Below, piece by piece: positions 43,744 through 51,828 of a DNA stretch of 64,000 nucleotides; positions within the stretch are counted from its first letter, which is position 1; each line of letters opens with the position of its first letter. The notes beneath the pieces were generated by a model. The model ran no database searches. It saw only the letters and a list, made by a program, of their open reading frames with translations, and was not told where the DNA came from. The DNA is from Streptomyces eurocidicus. Lineage in GTDB: Bacteria; Actinomycetota; Actinomycetes; Streptomycetales; Streptomycetaceae. The stretch is from assembly GCF_002891295.1 (NCBI RefSeq), contig NZ_LGUI01000007.1, positions 40,202 to 104,201 of the forward strand, given 5' to 3'. The position numbers were made by a program, and so were the translations under genes.

Positions 43744-45137
43744 GCTCCGCTGCGGGCAATCGTCCCGCTGGGCGGGACGGGTGGGCGCAGCCCGACCACC
43801 GGCCCGCACCCGGAACGGAAACCCCCGGTGCGGGGAGCGCGCCTTCGCCGGGGGCGGGCCTGGGCGTGCCCACCCTCCCCCGGCCACCGCTGGGAGGTGC
43901 CCCCAGCCCAGCGGAACGACTGCCCACAGCCTCTTCCTTCCACGAGATGTGGGCCGATCTACGGCCCATCGGCCGCAACGCGGCCTCCGGCGGATACCGT
44001 CGCTACGCCTGGACCCCCGCCGACACCGACTGCCGCGACTGGTTCCAGGCACAGGCCGAGTCCCGGGGCCTCGCCTACGAGCTGGACCGGAACGGCAACC
44101 AGTGGGCCTGGCTGGGCGACCCCACCGCGGGCGACGCCGTCGTCACCGGCTCCCACCTGGACTCCGTCCCCGACGGCGGGGCCTTCGACGGCCCCCTCGG
44201 CGTGGTGTCGTCCTTCGCCGCCCTGGACGAGCTCCGCGCCCGCGGCACCCGGCCCACCCGGCCCCTCGCCGTCGTCAACTTCGGCGACGAGGAGGGCGCC
44301 CGCTTCGGGCTGGCCTGTGTGGGCTCCCGGCTCGCCGCCGGACAGCTCACCCGCGAAGCCGCCCGGGAGCTGCGCGACGCCGACGGCGTCACCCTGCCGC
44401 AGGCGATGGAGCGCGCCGGGCACGACCCGGAGGCCATCGGGGCCGATCCCGAGCGGCTGGCCCGGATCGGCGCCTTCGTCGAGCTCCACGTCGAACAGGG
44501 CCGCGCCCTGGACCTCTCCGGCGACCGGGTGGGCATCGCCTCCGCCATCTGGCCGCACGGCCGCTGGCGGTTCGACTTCCACGGCGAGGCCAACCACGCC
44601 GGCACCACCCGCATCGAGGACCGCCGCGACCCGATGCTCACCTACGCCAACACCGTCCTCGCCGCCCGGAAGAAGGCCCGCCTCGCCGGGGCCCTCGCCA
44701 CCTTCGGCAAGGTCAGCGTCGAGCCGAACGGCGTCAACGCCATCCCGTCCCTGGTCCGCGGCTGGCTGGACTCCCGCGCGGCCGACCAGGACACCCTCGA
44801 CCTGGTGATCGCCGAGATCGAGAAGGCGGCCGTCGAGCGCGGCGAGCGCGACGGCATCGACGTCCGGATCACCCGGGAGTCCTTCACCCCCGTCGTCGAA
44901 TTCGAACACGCCCTGCGCGACGAGCTCGGCCGGATCCTGGGCGGGAACGTCCCCGTCCTCGGCACGGGCGCGGGACACGACGCCGGAATCCTCTCCGGGA
45001 CCGTTCCGACCGCCATGCTGTTCGTACGCAACCCCACGGGCGTCTCGCACTCACCCGCCGAGACGGCGGACGAGGACGACTGCCTGGCCGGGGTCACCGC
45101 ACTCGCCGACGTACTGGAGGGCCTGGCGTGTCGCTGA
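43740..45137 (+). CDS. M20 amidohydrolase (allantoate amidohydrolase-like), in the hut operon
   Basis: A zinc peptidase-fold amidohydrolase of the allantoate/N-carbamoyl-amino-acid type. It has GSHLDSVPDGGAFDGPLGV (metal ligands), FGDEEGARF, ELHVEQG, FHGEANHAGTT, the substrate loop NAIPSLVRGW and the late AGHDAG. The GTG at 43740 overlaps the hutU stop, but the next 190 bases are a repeat element; homology only begins near residue 66 (SFHEMWADL). Later in-frame starts are GTG 43866 and ATG 43947. Between hutU and hutF it stands where a formylglutamate deformylase (HutG) would be expected, so it may hydrolyse N-formylglutamate. That role is inference from position. Confidence 0.88.
   Translation: MSSAAGNRPAGRDGWAQPDHRPAPGTETPGAGSAPSPGAGLGVPTLPRPPLGGAPSPAERLPTASSFHEMWADLRPIGRNAASGGYRRYAWTPADTDCRDWFQAQAESRGLAYELDRNGNQWAWLGDPTAGDAVVTGSHLDSVPDGGAFDGPLGVVSSFAALDELRARGTRPTRPLAVVNFGDEEGARFGLACVGSRLAAGQLTREAARELRDADGVTLPQAMERAGHDPEAIGADPERLARIGAFVELHVEQGRALDLSGDRVGIASAIWPHGRWRFDFHGEANHAGTTRIEDRRDPMLTYANTVLAARKKARLAGALATFGKVSVEPNGVNAIPSLVRGWLDSRAADQDTLDLVIAEIEKAAVERGERDGIDVRITRESFTPVVEFEHALRDELGRILGGNVPVLGTGAGHDAGILSGTVPTAMLFVRNPTGVSHSPAETADEDDCLAGVTALADVLEGLACR
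43749..43930. repeat. MITE-like element with imperfect 24-bp ends
   Basis: The left end (43749-43772) and right end (43907-43930) are inverted copies with three mismatches, and the 134 bases between them are G/C-rich with nested small hairpins. It fills the 5' part of the M20 gene without a stop codon. Similar intergenic strings are frequent in Streptomyces genomes as I recall them. Confidence 0.7.
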
Positions 45138-46474
45138 CGGCACAGACTTACTGGGCGGAACACGCCTGGCTCGACACCGGGGTCGAGCAGGGCGTGGTCA
45201 TCAAGACGGGCACGGACGGCCGGATCGCGTCCGTCCGCAAGGGGGCGAAGAAGCCGCCGACGGGCTCGGTGACCCTGCGCGGGCTCACGCTCCCCGGGCT
45301 GGCCAACGCCCACTCGCATGCTTTCCACCGCGCCCTGCGCGGCACGGTGCAGCAGGGCGAGGGGACCTTCTGGACCTGGCGCGACCTCATGTACGGCGTG
45401 GCCGACCGCCTCACCCCCGACAGCTACTTCGCGCTCGCCCGCGCGACCTACGCCGAGATGGCCCTCGCCGGCATCACCGCCGTCGGGGAGTTCCACTACC
45501 TCCACCACGCCCCCGGCGGCGCCGCCTACGACAACCCCAACGCCATGGGCGAGGCCCTGATCGCGGCCGCCGCCGAGGCCGGTATCCGCATCACCCTCCT
45601 CGACACCTGCTACCTCTCCTCCGGCTTCGGCGCGCCGCCCAGCCGGCACCAGCTCCGCTTCAGCGACACCACCGCCGAGCGGTGGGCCGAGCGGGCCGCC
45701 GGGCTCAAGGGCGACGACACCACCCGGATCGGCGCGGCCGTCCACTCCGTACGGGCCGTGCCCGTCGACCAGCTGGCCACCGTCGCCGCCTGGGCCGACG
45801 AGCGCGAGGCGCCGCTGCACGTCCACCTCTCGGAGCAGACCGCCGAGAACGACGCCTGCGTCGAGGCCCATGGCTTCACCCCCACCGCGCTCCTCGCCGA
45901 GCACGGTGTGCTCGGCCCCCGCACCACCGCCGTCCACGCCACGCACCTCACGCCCGGCGACATCCGGCTCCTCGGGCACTCCGGCACCGGCGTGTGTATG
46001 TGCCCCACCACCGAGCGGGACCTCGCCGACGGCATCGGCCCGGCGCCCGGGCTCCAGCGCGCCGGCTCGCCGCTGTCCCTCGGCAGCGACAGCCACGCCG
46101 TCATCGACATCCTCGAAGAGGCGCGCGCGATGGAGCTCGACGAGCGGCTGCACACCCGCACCCGGGGCCACTGGACCGCGGCCCAGCTGCTGCGCGCCGC
46201 CACCGCGGACGGCCACGCCGCCCTCGGCTGGCACGACGCGGGAAGCATCCGGGCGGGCGCGCTCGCCGACCTCACCTCGATCGCGCTGGACACCGTGCGC
46301 ACGGCGGGCCCGCCGCCGGAACTCGCCGCCGAGACGGCCGTATTCGCGGCGACCAACGCGGACGTCCGGGACACCGTCGTCGGCGGCCGGCACATCGTCC
46401 GCGAGGGCGCCCACCAGCTCGTGCCCGACGTGGGGCAGGCGCTGGCGGAGGCCGTCGCGGCACTGCGCGGCTGA
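45128..46474 (+). CDS. hutF: Formimidoylglutamate deiminase
   Basis: A 448-residue amidohydrolase-superfamily enzyme that deaminates N-formimidoylglutamate to N-formylglutamate. The metal site begins with the HxH motif NAHSHAFHRALRG, HVHLSEQTAEN lies in mid-protein, VHATHLTP supplies another ligand, and LGSDSHAVIDILEEAR the Asp. These strings are typical of HutF rather than guanine deaminase. GTG at 45128 overlaps the end of the M20 gene by ten bases, so translation is coupled. It completes the five-step branch of the histidine pathway with hutI just downstream. Confidence 0.95.
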   Translation: MSLTAQTYWAEHAWLDTGVEQGVVIKTGTDGRIASVRKGAKKPPTGSVTLRGLTLPGLANAHSHAFHRALRGTVQQGEGTFWTWRDLMYGVADRLTPDSYFALARATYAEMALAGITAVGEFHYLHHAPGGAAYDNPNAMGEALIAAAAEAGIRITLLDTCYLSSGFGAPPSRHQLRFSDTTAERWAERAAGLKGDDTTRIGAAVHSVRAVPVDQLATVAAWADEREAPLHVHLSEQTAENDACVEAHGFTPTALLAEHGVLGPRTTAVHATHLTPGDIRLLGHSGTGVCMCPTTERDLADGIGPAPGLQRAGSPLSLGSDSHAVIDILEEARAMELDERLHTRTRGHWTAAQLLRAATADGHAALGWHDAGSIRAGALADLTSIALDTVRTAGPPPELAAETAVFAATNADVRDTVVGGRHIVREGAHQLVPDVGQALAEAVAALRG

Positions 46475-46518
46475 GACCCAGGAAGTCACCGAGAAACCCG
46501 AAGGAGTACCGACCGCCC

Positions 46519-47688
46519 ATGGCGACCACGGTCATCACCAACATCAGCAGTCTCGTCACCAACGACCCCTCCTTCGGTGAAGGCCCCCTCGGTCTGATCC
46601 AGGACGCGGCGGTCGTCGTCGACGGCGACCGCGTCGCCTGGGTCGGTACGTCGAGCAAAGCACCCGCCACTGACAATCGCGTCGACGCCGGGGGCCGGGC
46701 CGTGCTCCCCGGCTTCGTCGACTCCCACTCCCACCTCGTCTTCGCGGGCGACCGCACCGCCGAGTTCAACGCCCGGATGTCCGGCAGGAGCTACAGCGCC
46801 GGCGGCATCCGGGTGACCGTCGCCGCCACCCGCGCCGCGAGCGACGAGGAGCTGGCGGCCAACCTCCGGCGCTATCTCCACGAGGCGCTGCGCCAGGGCA
46901 CCACCACCCTGGAGACCAAGTCCGGTTACGGCCTCACCGTCGAGCAGGAGGCCCGCGCCCTGCGCATCGCCGCCGCGCAGACCGAAGAGGTCACCTACCT
47001 CGGCGCCCACATCGTCTCCCCCGACTACGCCGACGACCCGGCCGGCTACGTCGACCTCGTCACCGGCCCGATGCTCGACGCCTGCGCCCCGCACGCCCGC
47101 TGGATCGACGTCTTCTGCGAGAAGGGCGCCTTCGACGGCGACCAGGCCCGTACGATCCTCACCGCCGGCGCCGCCCGCGGCCTCGTCCCCCGCGTCCACG
47201 CCAACCAGCTCACCTACGGGCCCGGCGTCCAGCTCGCCGTCGAGCTCGGCGCCGCCTCGGCCGACCACTGCACCCACCTCACCGACGCCGACGTCGACGC
47301 CCTCGCGAATGGCGACACCGTGGCCACCCTGCTGCCGGGCGCGGAGTTCTCCACCCGCGCCCAGTGGCCGAACGCCCGCCGCCTCCTGGACGCGGGCGCC
47401 ACCGTCGCCCTCTCCACGGACTGCAACCCCGGCTCGTCCTTCACCAGTTCGATGCCGTTCTGCGTCGCCCTGGCCGTCCGTGACATGGGGATGACCCCCG
47501 ACGAGGCCGTGTGGGCCGCCACGGCGGGCGGCGCGGCGGCCCTGCGCCGCACCGACATCGGCCGCCTCTCGCCGGGCGCCCGCGCCGACCTCGCCCTCCT
47601 CGACGCGCCCAGCCACGTCCACCTCGCCTACCGGCCGGGCGTCCCCCTGGTCACCGCGGTCTGGCGCCGGGGCGTCCGCGAACTCTGA
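46519..47688 (+). CDS. hutI: Imidazolonepropionase
   Basis: A 389-residue metal-dependent amidohydrolase opening the imidazolone ring to formimidoylglutamate. It has VDSHSHLVFAGDR (HxH pair), TTTLETKSGYGL, HANQLTYG, and the late STDCNPGSSF Asp, all hutI hallmarks. The ATG at 46519 has AAGGAG about 12 bases upstream, a long spacing. It is 44 bases after hutF and is the last gene of the hut run, closed by a hairpin at 47719-47754. Confidence 0.96.
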   Translation: MATTVITNISSLVTNDPSFGEGPLGLIQDAAVVVDGDRVAWVGTSSKAPATDNRVDAGGRAVLPGFVDSHSHLVFAGDRTAEFNARMSGRSYSAGGIRVTVAATRAASDEELAANLRRYLHEALRQGTTTLETKSGYGLTVEQEARALRIAAAQTEEVTYLGAHIVSPDYADDPAGYVDLVTGPMLDACAPHARWIDVFCEKGAFDGDQARTILTAGAARGLVPRVHANQLTYGPGVQLAVELGAASADHCTHLTDADVDALANGDTVATLLPGAEFSTRAQWPNARRLLDAGATVALSTDCNPGSSFTSSMPFCVALAVRDMGMTPDEAVWAATAGGAAALRRTDIGRLSPGARADLALLDAPSHVHLAYRPGVPLVTAVWRRGVREL

Positions 47689-47718
47689 GGACGGCGGCGT
47701 CCCGGGTGGGGCGAACGC

Positions 47719-47754
47719 ACCGAGCGCCGCGCGGGATTCCGTGCGGCGCTCGGT
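47719..47754. terminator. Bidirectional terminator after hutI
   Basis: A 16-bp stem with one G-U pair and a 4-base loop (12 outer pairs perfect: 47719-47730 with 47743-47754) lies between the convergent hutI and sigma-factor genes. Confidence 0.85.
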
Positions 47755-47782
47755 AGGTGCGGTGCGGGGGAGGGGCGCGAGG

Positions 47783-48673
47783 TCACTCCTCCAGCGTCAG
47801 GCCCCTGCGCAGCCGGACCAGCGTGCGGGACAGCAGCCGGGACACGTGCATCTGGGAGATGCCCAGTTCCTCGCCGATCTCCGACTGGGTCATGTTCGCC
47901 ACGAAGCGCAAGGAGAGGATCCTCCGGTCGCGCTGCGGGAGTTCGGCGATCATCGGCTTGAGGGACTCCACGTACTCGATGCCCTCGATGCCGTGGTCCT
48001 CGTAGCCGATGCGGGCGGTGAGGGCGCCTTCCGTGTCGTCCTCGTCGGGCTGGGCGTCCAGCGAGCTCGCGGTGTACGCGTTGCTCGCGGCCATGCCCTC
48101 GACGACCTCGTCCTCGGAGAGGCCGAGGCGCTCGGCCAGTTCGGTGACCGTGGGGGAGCGGTCCAGCTGCTGGGCCAGCTCGTCGCGGGTCTTGGCCAGC
48201 TCGATGCGGAGCTCCTGGAGGCGTCGCGGGACGCGCACGGACCAGCTGGTGTCACGGAAGAAGCGCTTGATCTCACCGATGATGGTCGGCATCGCGAAGG
48301 TCGGGAACTCGACGCCCCGGCTGAGCTCGAAGCGGTCGATGGCCTTGATCAGACCGATCGTGCCGACCTGGACGATGTCGTCCATCGGCTCGCTGCGGGT
48401 GCGGAACCGGGCGGCCGCGAACTTCACCAGCGCCAGGTTCAGTTCGACCAGGGTGTTGCGTACGTACGCGTACTCGTGGGTGCCCTCTTCGAGCTCCGTG
48501 AGCCGTGCGAAGAGCGTCTTGGACAGCGCCCGGGCGTCGACCGGTCCCACCTCGTCGTACGGCGGGATCGTGGGGAGCCCCGGATTCTCGGGCTCGATCT
48601 GCTCGGGCGGGGTTGTCGACGAGGCGGTCTCCCGAGAGTGTTCGGTACGCGATTCGTCGAGCCGGGGTGACAT
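47783..48673 (-). CDS. SigB/SigF-family RNA polymerase sigma factor
   Basis: A 296-residue sigma factor of group 3. Region 2 is DDIVQVGTIGLIKAIDRFEL followed by FPTFAMPTIIGEIKRFF, region 3 is PTVTELAERLGLSEDEVV, and region 4 is LSLRFVANMTQSEIGEELGISQ with the DNA-reading helix. The ATG at 48673 has GGAGGAG close by; upstream in-frame ATGs (48685, 48688, 48697) lack one. STAS and ATPase partners lie divergently next door, the usual partner-switch set. The order hut genes then sigma recalls the sigI neighbourhood of S. coelicolor, from memory only. Confidence 0.94.
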   Translation of the reverse strand: MSPRLDESRTEHSRETASSTTPPEQIEPENPGLPTIPPYDEVGPVDARALSKTLFARLTELEEGTHEYAYVRNTLVELNLALVKFAAARFRTRSEPMDDIVQVGTIGLIKAIDRFELSRGVEFPTFAMPTIIGEIKRFFRDTSWSVRVPRRLQELRIELAKTRDELAQQLDRSPTVTELAERLGLSEDEVVEGMAASNAYTASSLDAQPDEDDTEGALTARIGYEDHGIEGIEYVESLKPMIAELPQRDRRILSLRFVANMTQSEIGEELGISQMHVSRLLSRTLVRLRRGLTLEE

Positions 48674-48807
48674 GGTCTCCTCCATCATTCTCGGCATGAG
48701 GCCGCCGATGCCATGACTTCTCGCTGCGGTTCGCGGCGCCTCCAAAGCCGTCCGTGGTGGATGTCCTCTACTAGCCCTACCTGTCTTGCCCTCCCGATAG
48801 CAAGTGA

Positions 48808-48830
48808 GGCTTGTCCTCTTATATGGGTAA
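48808..48830 (+). promoter_or_regulatory. Candidate SigB-type promoter of the STAS gene
   Basis: GGGTAA (48825-48830) fits the -10 of Streptomyces SigB-like promoters. GGCT (48808-48811) 13 bases before it is a weak -35 match at slightly short spacing. It faces the anti-sigma-antagonist gene and would close a feedback loop with the adjacent sigma gene. Confidence 0.4.
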
Positions 48831-48912
48831 ATAACGGATGTTCGGCTTCCGGGCGCCGTATCGAAGGCGTAGTGTTTTCCCCGCCCACGCAGGCCCACGA
48901 GAAAGGACGCGC

Positions 48913-49281
48913 ATGGACCGCGAAATGGTCGGCAGTGCGAGCAAGGGCCGGCTGAATGTTGAGGTCCGGCGCCATGGCGAGAGCGCCGTCGTGACGCCGG
49001 CGGGTGAGCTCGATCACCACACGGCCGATCTGCTCCGTGAATCGCTGGAAGGGTGTGTGGCGCAGGGCCTGTCCCGAGTGGTCGTCGACTGCTCGAAGCT
49101 GGAGTTCTGCGACTCCACCGGGCTCAATGTGCTCCTCGGCGCCCGGCTCACCGCGGAGGCCGCCGGCGGCGCCGTCCACCTCGCGGCCATGCAGCCCGTG
49201 GTCGCCCGGGTCTTCGAGATCACCGGTGCCGAAGCCGTCTTCGCCGTGCACGACACGCTCGACGCCGCGCTCGCCCAGTAG
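48913..49281 (+). CDS. STAS anti-sigma-factor antagonist
   Basis: A 122-residue STAS domain protein, RsbV-like. The phosphorylation site is S68 in FCDSTGLN, with RVVVDCSKLEF before it as the usual beta strand. When dephosphorylated such proteins bind the anti-sigma kinase and free the sigma factor. The ATG at 48913 follows AAAGGAC. A 25-residue in-frame extension from 48838 is not supported. It lies between the sigma gene (divergent) and an HATPase gene (same strand, 183-base gap). Confidence 0.94.
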   Translation: MDREMVGSASKGRLNVEVRRHGESAVVTPAGELDHHTADLLRESLEGCVAQGLSRVVVDCSKLEFCDSTGLNVLLGARLTAEAAGGAVHLAAMQPVVARVFEITGAEAVFAVHDTLDAALAQ

Positions 49282-49464
49282 CCGCCGAGTGACCACGGCC
49301 ACACCGCCCCGTCACCTGTGTCACGCACGCGTTGCCTGCGTCACAGTGTCGCCCCGAAGAAGTGGGTGTTCCCCCCGTTCGGTCGGGCAGAAGTCTGCTG
49401 AATCTGTTCAATGTGCCAGGTGACCATCATTTCTGAGTCGGTGAATCGGTGAGGTGAAGCGCTG

Positions 49465-49956
49465 ATGAGCACCACCCGGCCGTACCCGCCGCCGGGCGAG
49501 CCCGGTCCGGAGGCGGAAGGCGCCGCCTCGCCCGTCACCCCGCCGCCCGGGCAGGTCCGCCGCCTGCGCCTGGTCGGGGTGAGCGGCGCCGTGCCCCGTT
49601 CCCGTGACTTCGCCCGCGAGGCGCTCCGGGACTGGGGCTGGCTGCCCGCCGCCACCGCCGATCACCGGGCCGCCGCCGAGGACGTCCTGCTGGTCGTCTC
49701 CGAACTGGTCACCAACGCCTGCCTGCACGCCGACGGCCCCGAGGAGCTCCGGGTGAGCTGCGCGGGCAAGGTGCTGCGGCTGGAGGTCGTCGACCTCGGC
49801 GCGGGCCAGCCCGCGCCCCGGACCCCGCACCGCGCGGGCCGGCCGGGCGGCCACGGCATGTTTATCGTGCAGCGCCTCTGCCTGGACTGGGGGGTCGTGC
49901 GCAACGGCGACCGCCCCGGCAAGACCGTCTGGGCGGAGCTCGCCGCGCCCGCCTGA
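49465..49956 (+). CDS. RsbW-like ATP-binding anti-sigma factor
   Basis: A 163-residue single HATPase domain protein. The N box is VSELVTNACLHADG, the D/G region is VVDLGAGQPAPRTP, and the GRPGGHGMFIVQRL stretch is the G2 box. It should bind or phosphorylate the STAS protein and hold the sigma factor. GAGGTG lies before the ATG at 49465. A 40-residue Pro-rich N-terminal extension precedes the domain. It ends at a hairpin. Whether it acts on the adjacent sigma factor or another one is not decided by sequence; Streptomyces has many such ATPases. Confidence 0.92.
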   Translation: MSTTRPYPPPGEPGPEAEGAASPVTPPPGQVRRLRLVGVSGAVPRSRDFAREALRDWGWLPAATADHRAAAEDVLLVVSELVTNACLHADGPEELRVSCAGKVLRLEVVDLGAGQPAPRTPHRAGRPGGHGMFIVQRLCLDWGVVRNGDRPGKTVWAELAAPA

Positions 49957-49984
49957 CCCCGCGCGGGTCCGCCGCACCCCGGAG

Positions 49985-50012
49985 CGCGCCGCTGGATGTC
50001 CACAGCGGCGCG
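49985..50012 (+). terminator. Terminator hairpin after the ATPase gene
   Basis: A perfect 10-bp stem (49985-49994 with 50003-50012) and an 8-base loop lie 29 bases past the stop. Confidence 0.75.
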
Positions 50013-50116
50013 TTCCGTGTCTTCCCTCCTCAAGGTCCCCGGCGTACTGTCGGCGCCCGATCTGATGTGCCGTCAGTGAATTTCGGCTACGGCACCGGAC
50101 GAGAGGGGAACCCGAG

Positions 50117-50923
50117 GTGTCCCACTTCCCACGCCGCACCGCCCGCCGCACGGCCGCGTCGGCCGTTGCCGCGGCCCTGGCCGGCGGGACGATTCTGCTG
50201 CTCGCCCCGGCCGCGCACGCCGTCACGGTCGACGTGAACTACCAGTGCAAGACCCCGATCGGGGACCGCAGCGCCGTCTCGCCCATCGACATCAAGGCGA
50301 CGCCCGGCGGCGACGCGTACAAGCTCACCATGTCCTTCGAGAAGGGCGTCTCCTCCAGCCCCGTCGAACTCGGCAAGGGCGCGATGCAGCCGAGCGCCCT
50401 GATCAAGCTCGGTGGCGCGGACTCCGGCACGGTCGCGGTGACGGGCGCCCCGAACGCCGAGCCGATCCCCGCCAACCAGCCCATCAAGATCGGTGACCTG
50501 TCGGGCACGTACACCCCGAAGAAGACGGGCTCCGTCACCTTCACGGCGGGCGTCCTCACGATCAAGGCGCTCGGCACGACGACCACGTGCACGCCCTCGA
50601 ACAACCCGAAGCCCTCGCTGACCCTGGACGTCAAGGCGCCCGGCTCGTCGACGGGCGGCTCCGGTACGGGCGGGACGACGACGGGTGGGACGACGACGGG
50701 CGGTTCCGGCACGGGTGGGTCGACGACCGGAGGGTCGGGCGGCTCCACGGGTGGCTCGGGCACCGGCACCACCGGAGGTTCCGGTTCCGGCAATGGCGGC
50801 CAGCTGCCGCAGACGGGCCCCGCGGACTCGGCGGTCGCGCTCGGGACGCTCGGCGGGACGGTGCTGCTGGCGGGTGTGGCGGGGACGCTCTGGCTGACGC
50901 GGCGGAAGCGGGCGGTGGGGTAG
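50117..50923 (+). CDS. Secreted LPQTG-anchored surface protein
   Basis: A 268-residue precursor. A signal peptide (basic run, AASAVAAALAGGTILLL, cleavage near APAAHA) leads to a beta-rich domain of about 140 residues. A Gly/Thr/Ser linker (GGTTTGGTTTGG repeats) follows, then LPQTG, a hydrophobic helix and RRKR: a complete sortase sorting signal. Class E sortases of Streptomyces prefer LAxTG, so LPQTG is notable. The domain is not recognised. GTG at 50117; a GAGAGGGGAA stretch lies upstream. The next gene starts two bases after its stop, and the following two genes appear to be part of the same operon. Confidence 0.9.
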   Translation: MSHFPRRTARRTAASAVAAALAGGTILLLAPAAHAVTVDVNYQCKTPIGDRSAVSPIDIKATPGGDAYKLTMSFEKGVSSSPVELGKGAMQPSALIKLGGADSGTVAVTGAPNAEPIPANQPIKIGDLSGTYTPKKTGSVTFTAGVLTIKALGTTTTCTPSNNPKPSLTLDVKAPGSSTGGSGTGGTTTGGTTTGGSGTGGSTTGGSGGSTGGSGTGTTGGSGSGNGGQLPQTGPADSAVALGTLGGTVLLAGVAGTLWLTRRKRAVG

Positions 50924-50925
50924 GG

Positions 50926-51828
50926 GTGCGGCGGGTTTTCCCCCAGCCCCGCCGAGCCCTGTGCGCACTCACCGCCACCACGGCCCTGCTCACCGCCCCC
51001 ACCGCCGCCGCCGACTCCCCGGCCTGGACCGCGGCGCCCGCCACCAACGGCGAGGGCACGGCCGCCCGCACGGCGTTCTACCTGGAAGGCGACCCGGGCA
51101 CGGTCCTGGAGGACCGGCTCTCCCTGGCCAACCCCGCCGGTCAGGCACGTGACCTGGAACTGCGGGGCTCCGGCCGCTGGATCGCCCTGGCCGCGAAACG
51201 GGTGCGCGTGCCGCCCCGCACCCGGGCGGACGTCCCCTTCACCGTGACCGTCCCGAGCGGTGCCCGGCCCGGTGACCACTCCGCCGCGCTCGTCGTCACC
51301 GGCGGTGGCCGGGAGGCGCGGGTACGGCTCGCCGTGCGGGTCACCGGTGGGCCCGCGCTGGCGGCCCTGGCCGTCGAGGACGTCCGGGTCGAGAAGGCCG
51401 GTACGGGCGCGGTCATCCGCTACGCCCTGGTGAACCGGGGCAACACGGCGCTCGCGCCGAGCCTGGCCATCCGCGCGGACGGGCTCTTCGGCACGGTCCT
51501 GCGCCGGGCCGGGAGCGGTGTCCCGGCCGAGCTGCCGCCCGGCGGCAGGGTGCGGCTGACCGAGCCGTGGCCCGCCGCGCCGAGCCTGGACCGGGTCGCC
51601 GTCCGGGTCACCGCGACCGCCCCCGGTGGTGCGCGCGCCTCCGCCACCGGGGCCTGGACACCCCTGCCCTGGGCGTTACCGGCTCTGGGCGGGGGCGCCC
51701 TCGCCCTGGTCGCCGCGGCCGGGCTGCTCGTACGCCGCCGCCTGCGCGCCCGTGCGCCGGCTGCCCGGGGCCCGGCGGAGACCCCGGCCGGAGAGCCCGT
51801 ACAGCCCGTCGCGGGGATACGGGCGTGA
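50926..51828 (+). CDS. Secreted DUF916-like membrane-anchored protein
   Basis: A 300-residue protein with a signal peptide (ALCALTATTALLTAPTAAA), beta-sandwich domains (ARTAFYLEGDPGTVLEDRLSL, RVRVPPRTRADVPFTVTVP) and a C-terminal membrane helix (WALPALGGGALALVAAAGLL) with a basic tail. The layout is that of WxL-interacting/DUF916 proteins found next to cell-wall anchored partners. GTG at 50926 is two bases after the LPQTG gene, so the two are made together. Its C-terminus overlaps the possible start of the next gene. Confidence 0.85.
   Translation: MRRVFPQPRRALCALTATTALLTAPTAAADSPAWTAAPATNGEGTAARTAFYLEGDPGTVLEDRLSLANPAGQARDLELRGSGRWIALAAKRVRVPPRTRADVPFTVTVPSGARPGDHSAALVVTGGGREARVRLAVRVTGGPALAALAVEDVRVEKAGTGAVIRYALVNRGNTALAPSLAIRADGLFGTVLRRAGSGVPAELPPGGRVRLTEPWPAAPSLDRVAVRVTATAPGGARASATGAWTPLPWALPALGGGALALVAAAGLLVRRRLRARAPAARGPAETPAGEPVQPVAGIRA

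Noticed and set aside
48838..48912. Longer N-terminus of the STAS protein
   Set aside because: It covers the promoter region, has no ribosome site and is not STAS-like; AAAGGAC precedes the ATG at 48913.
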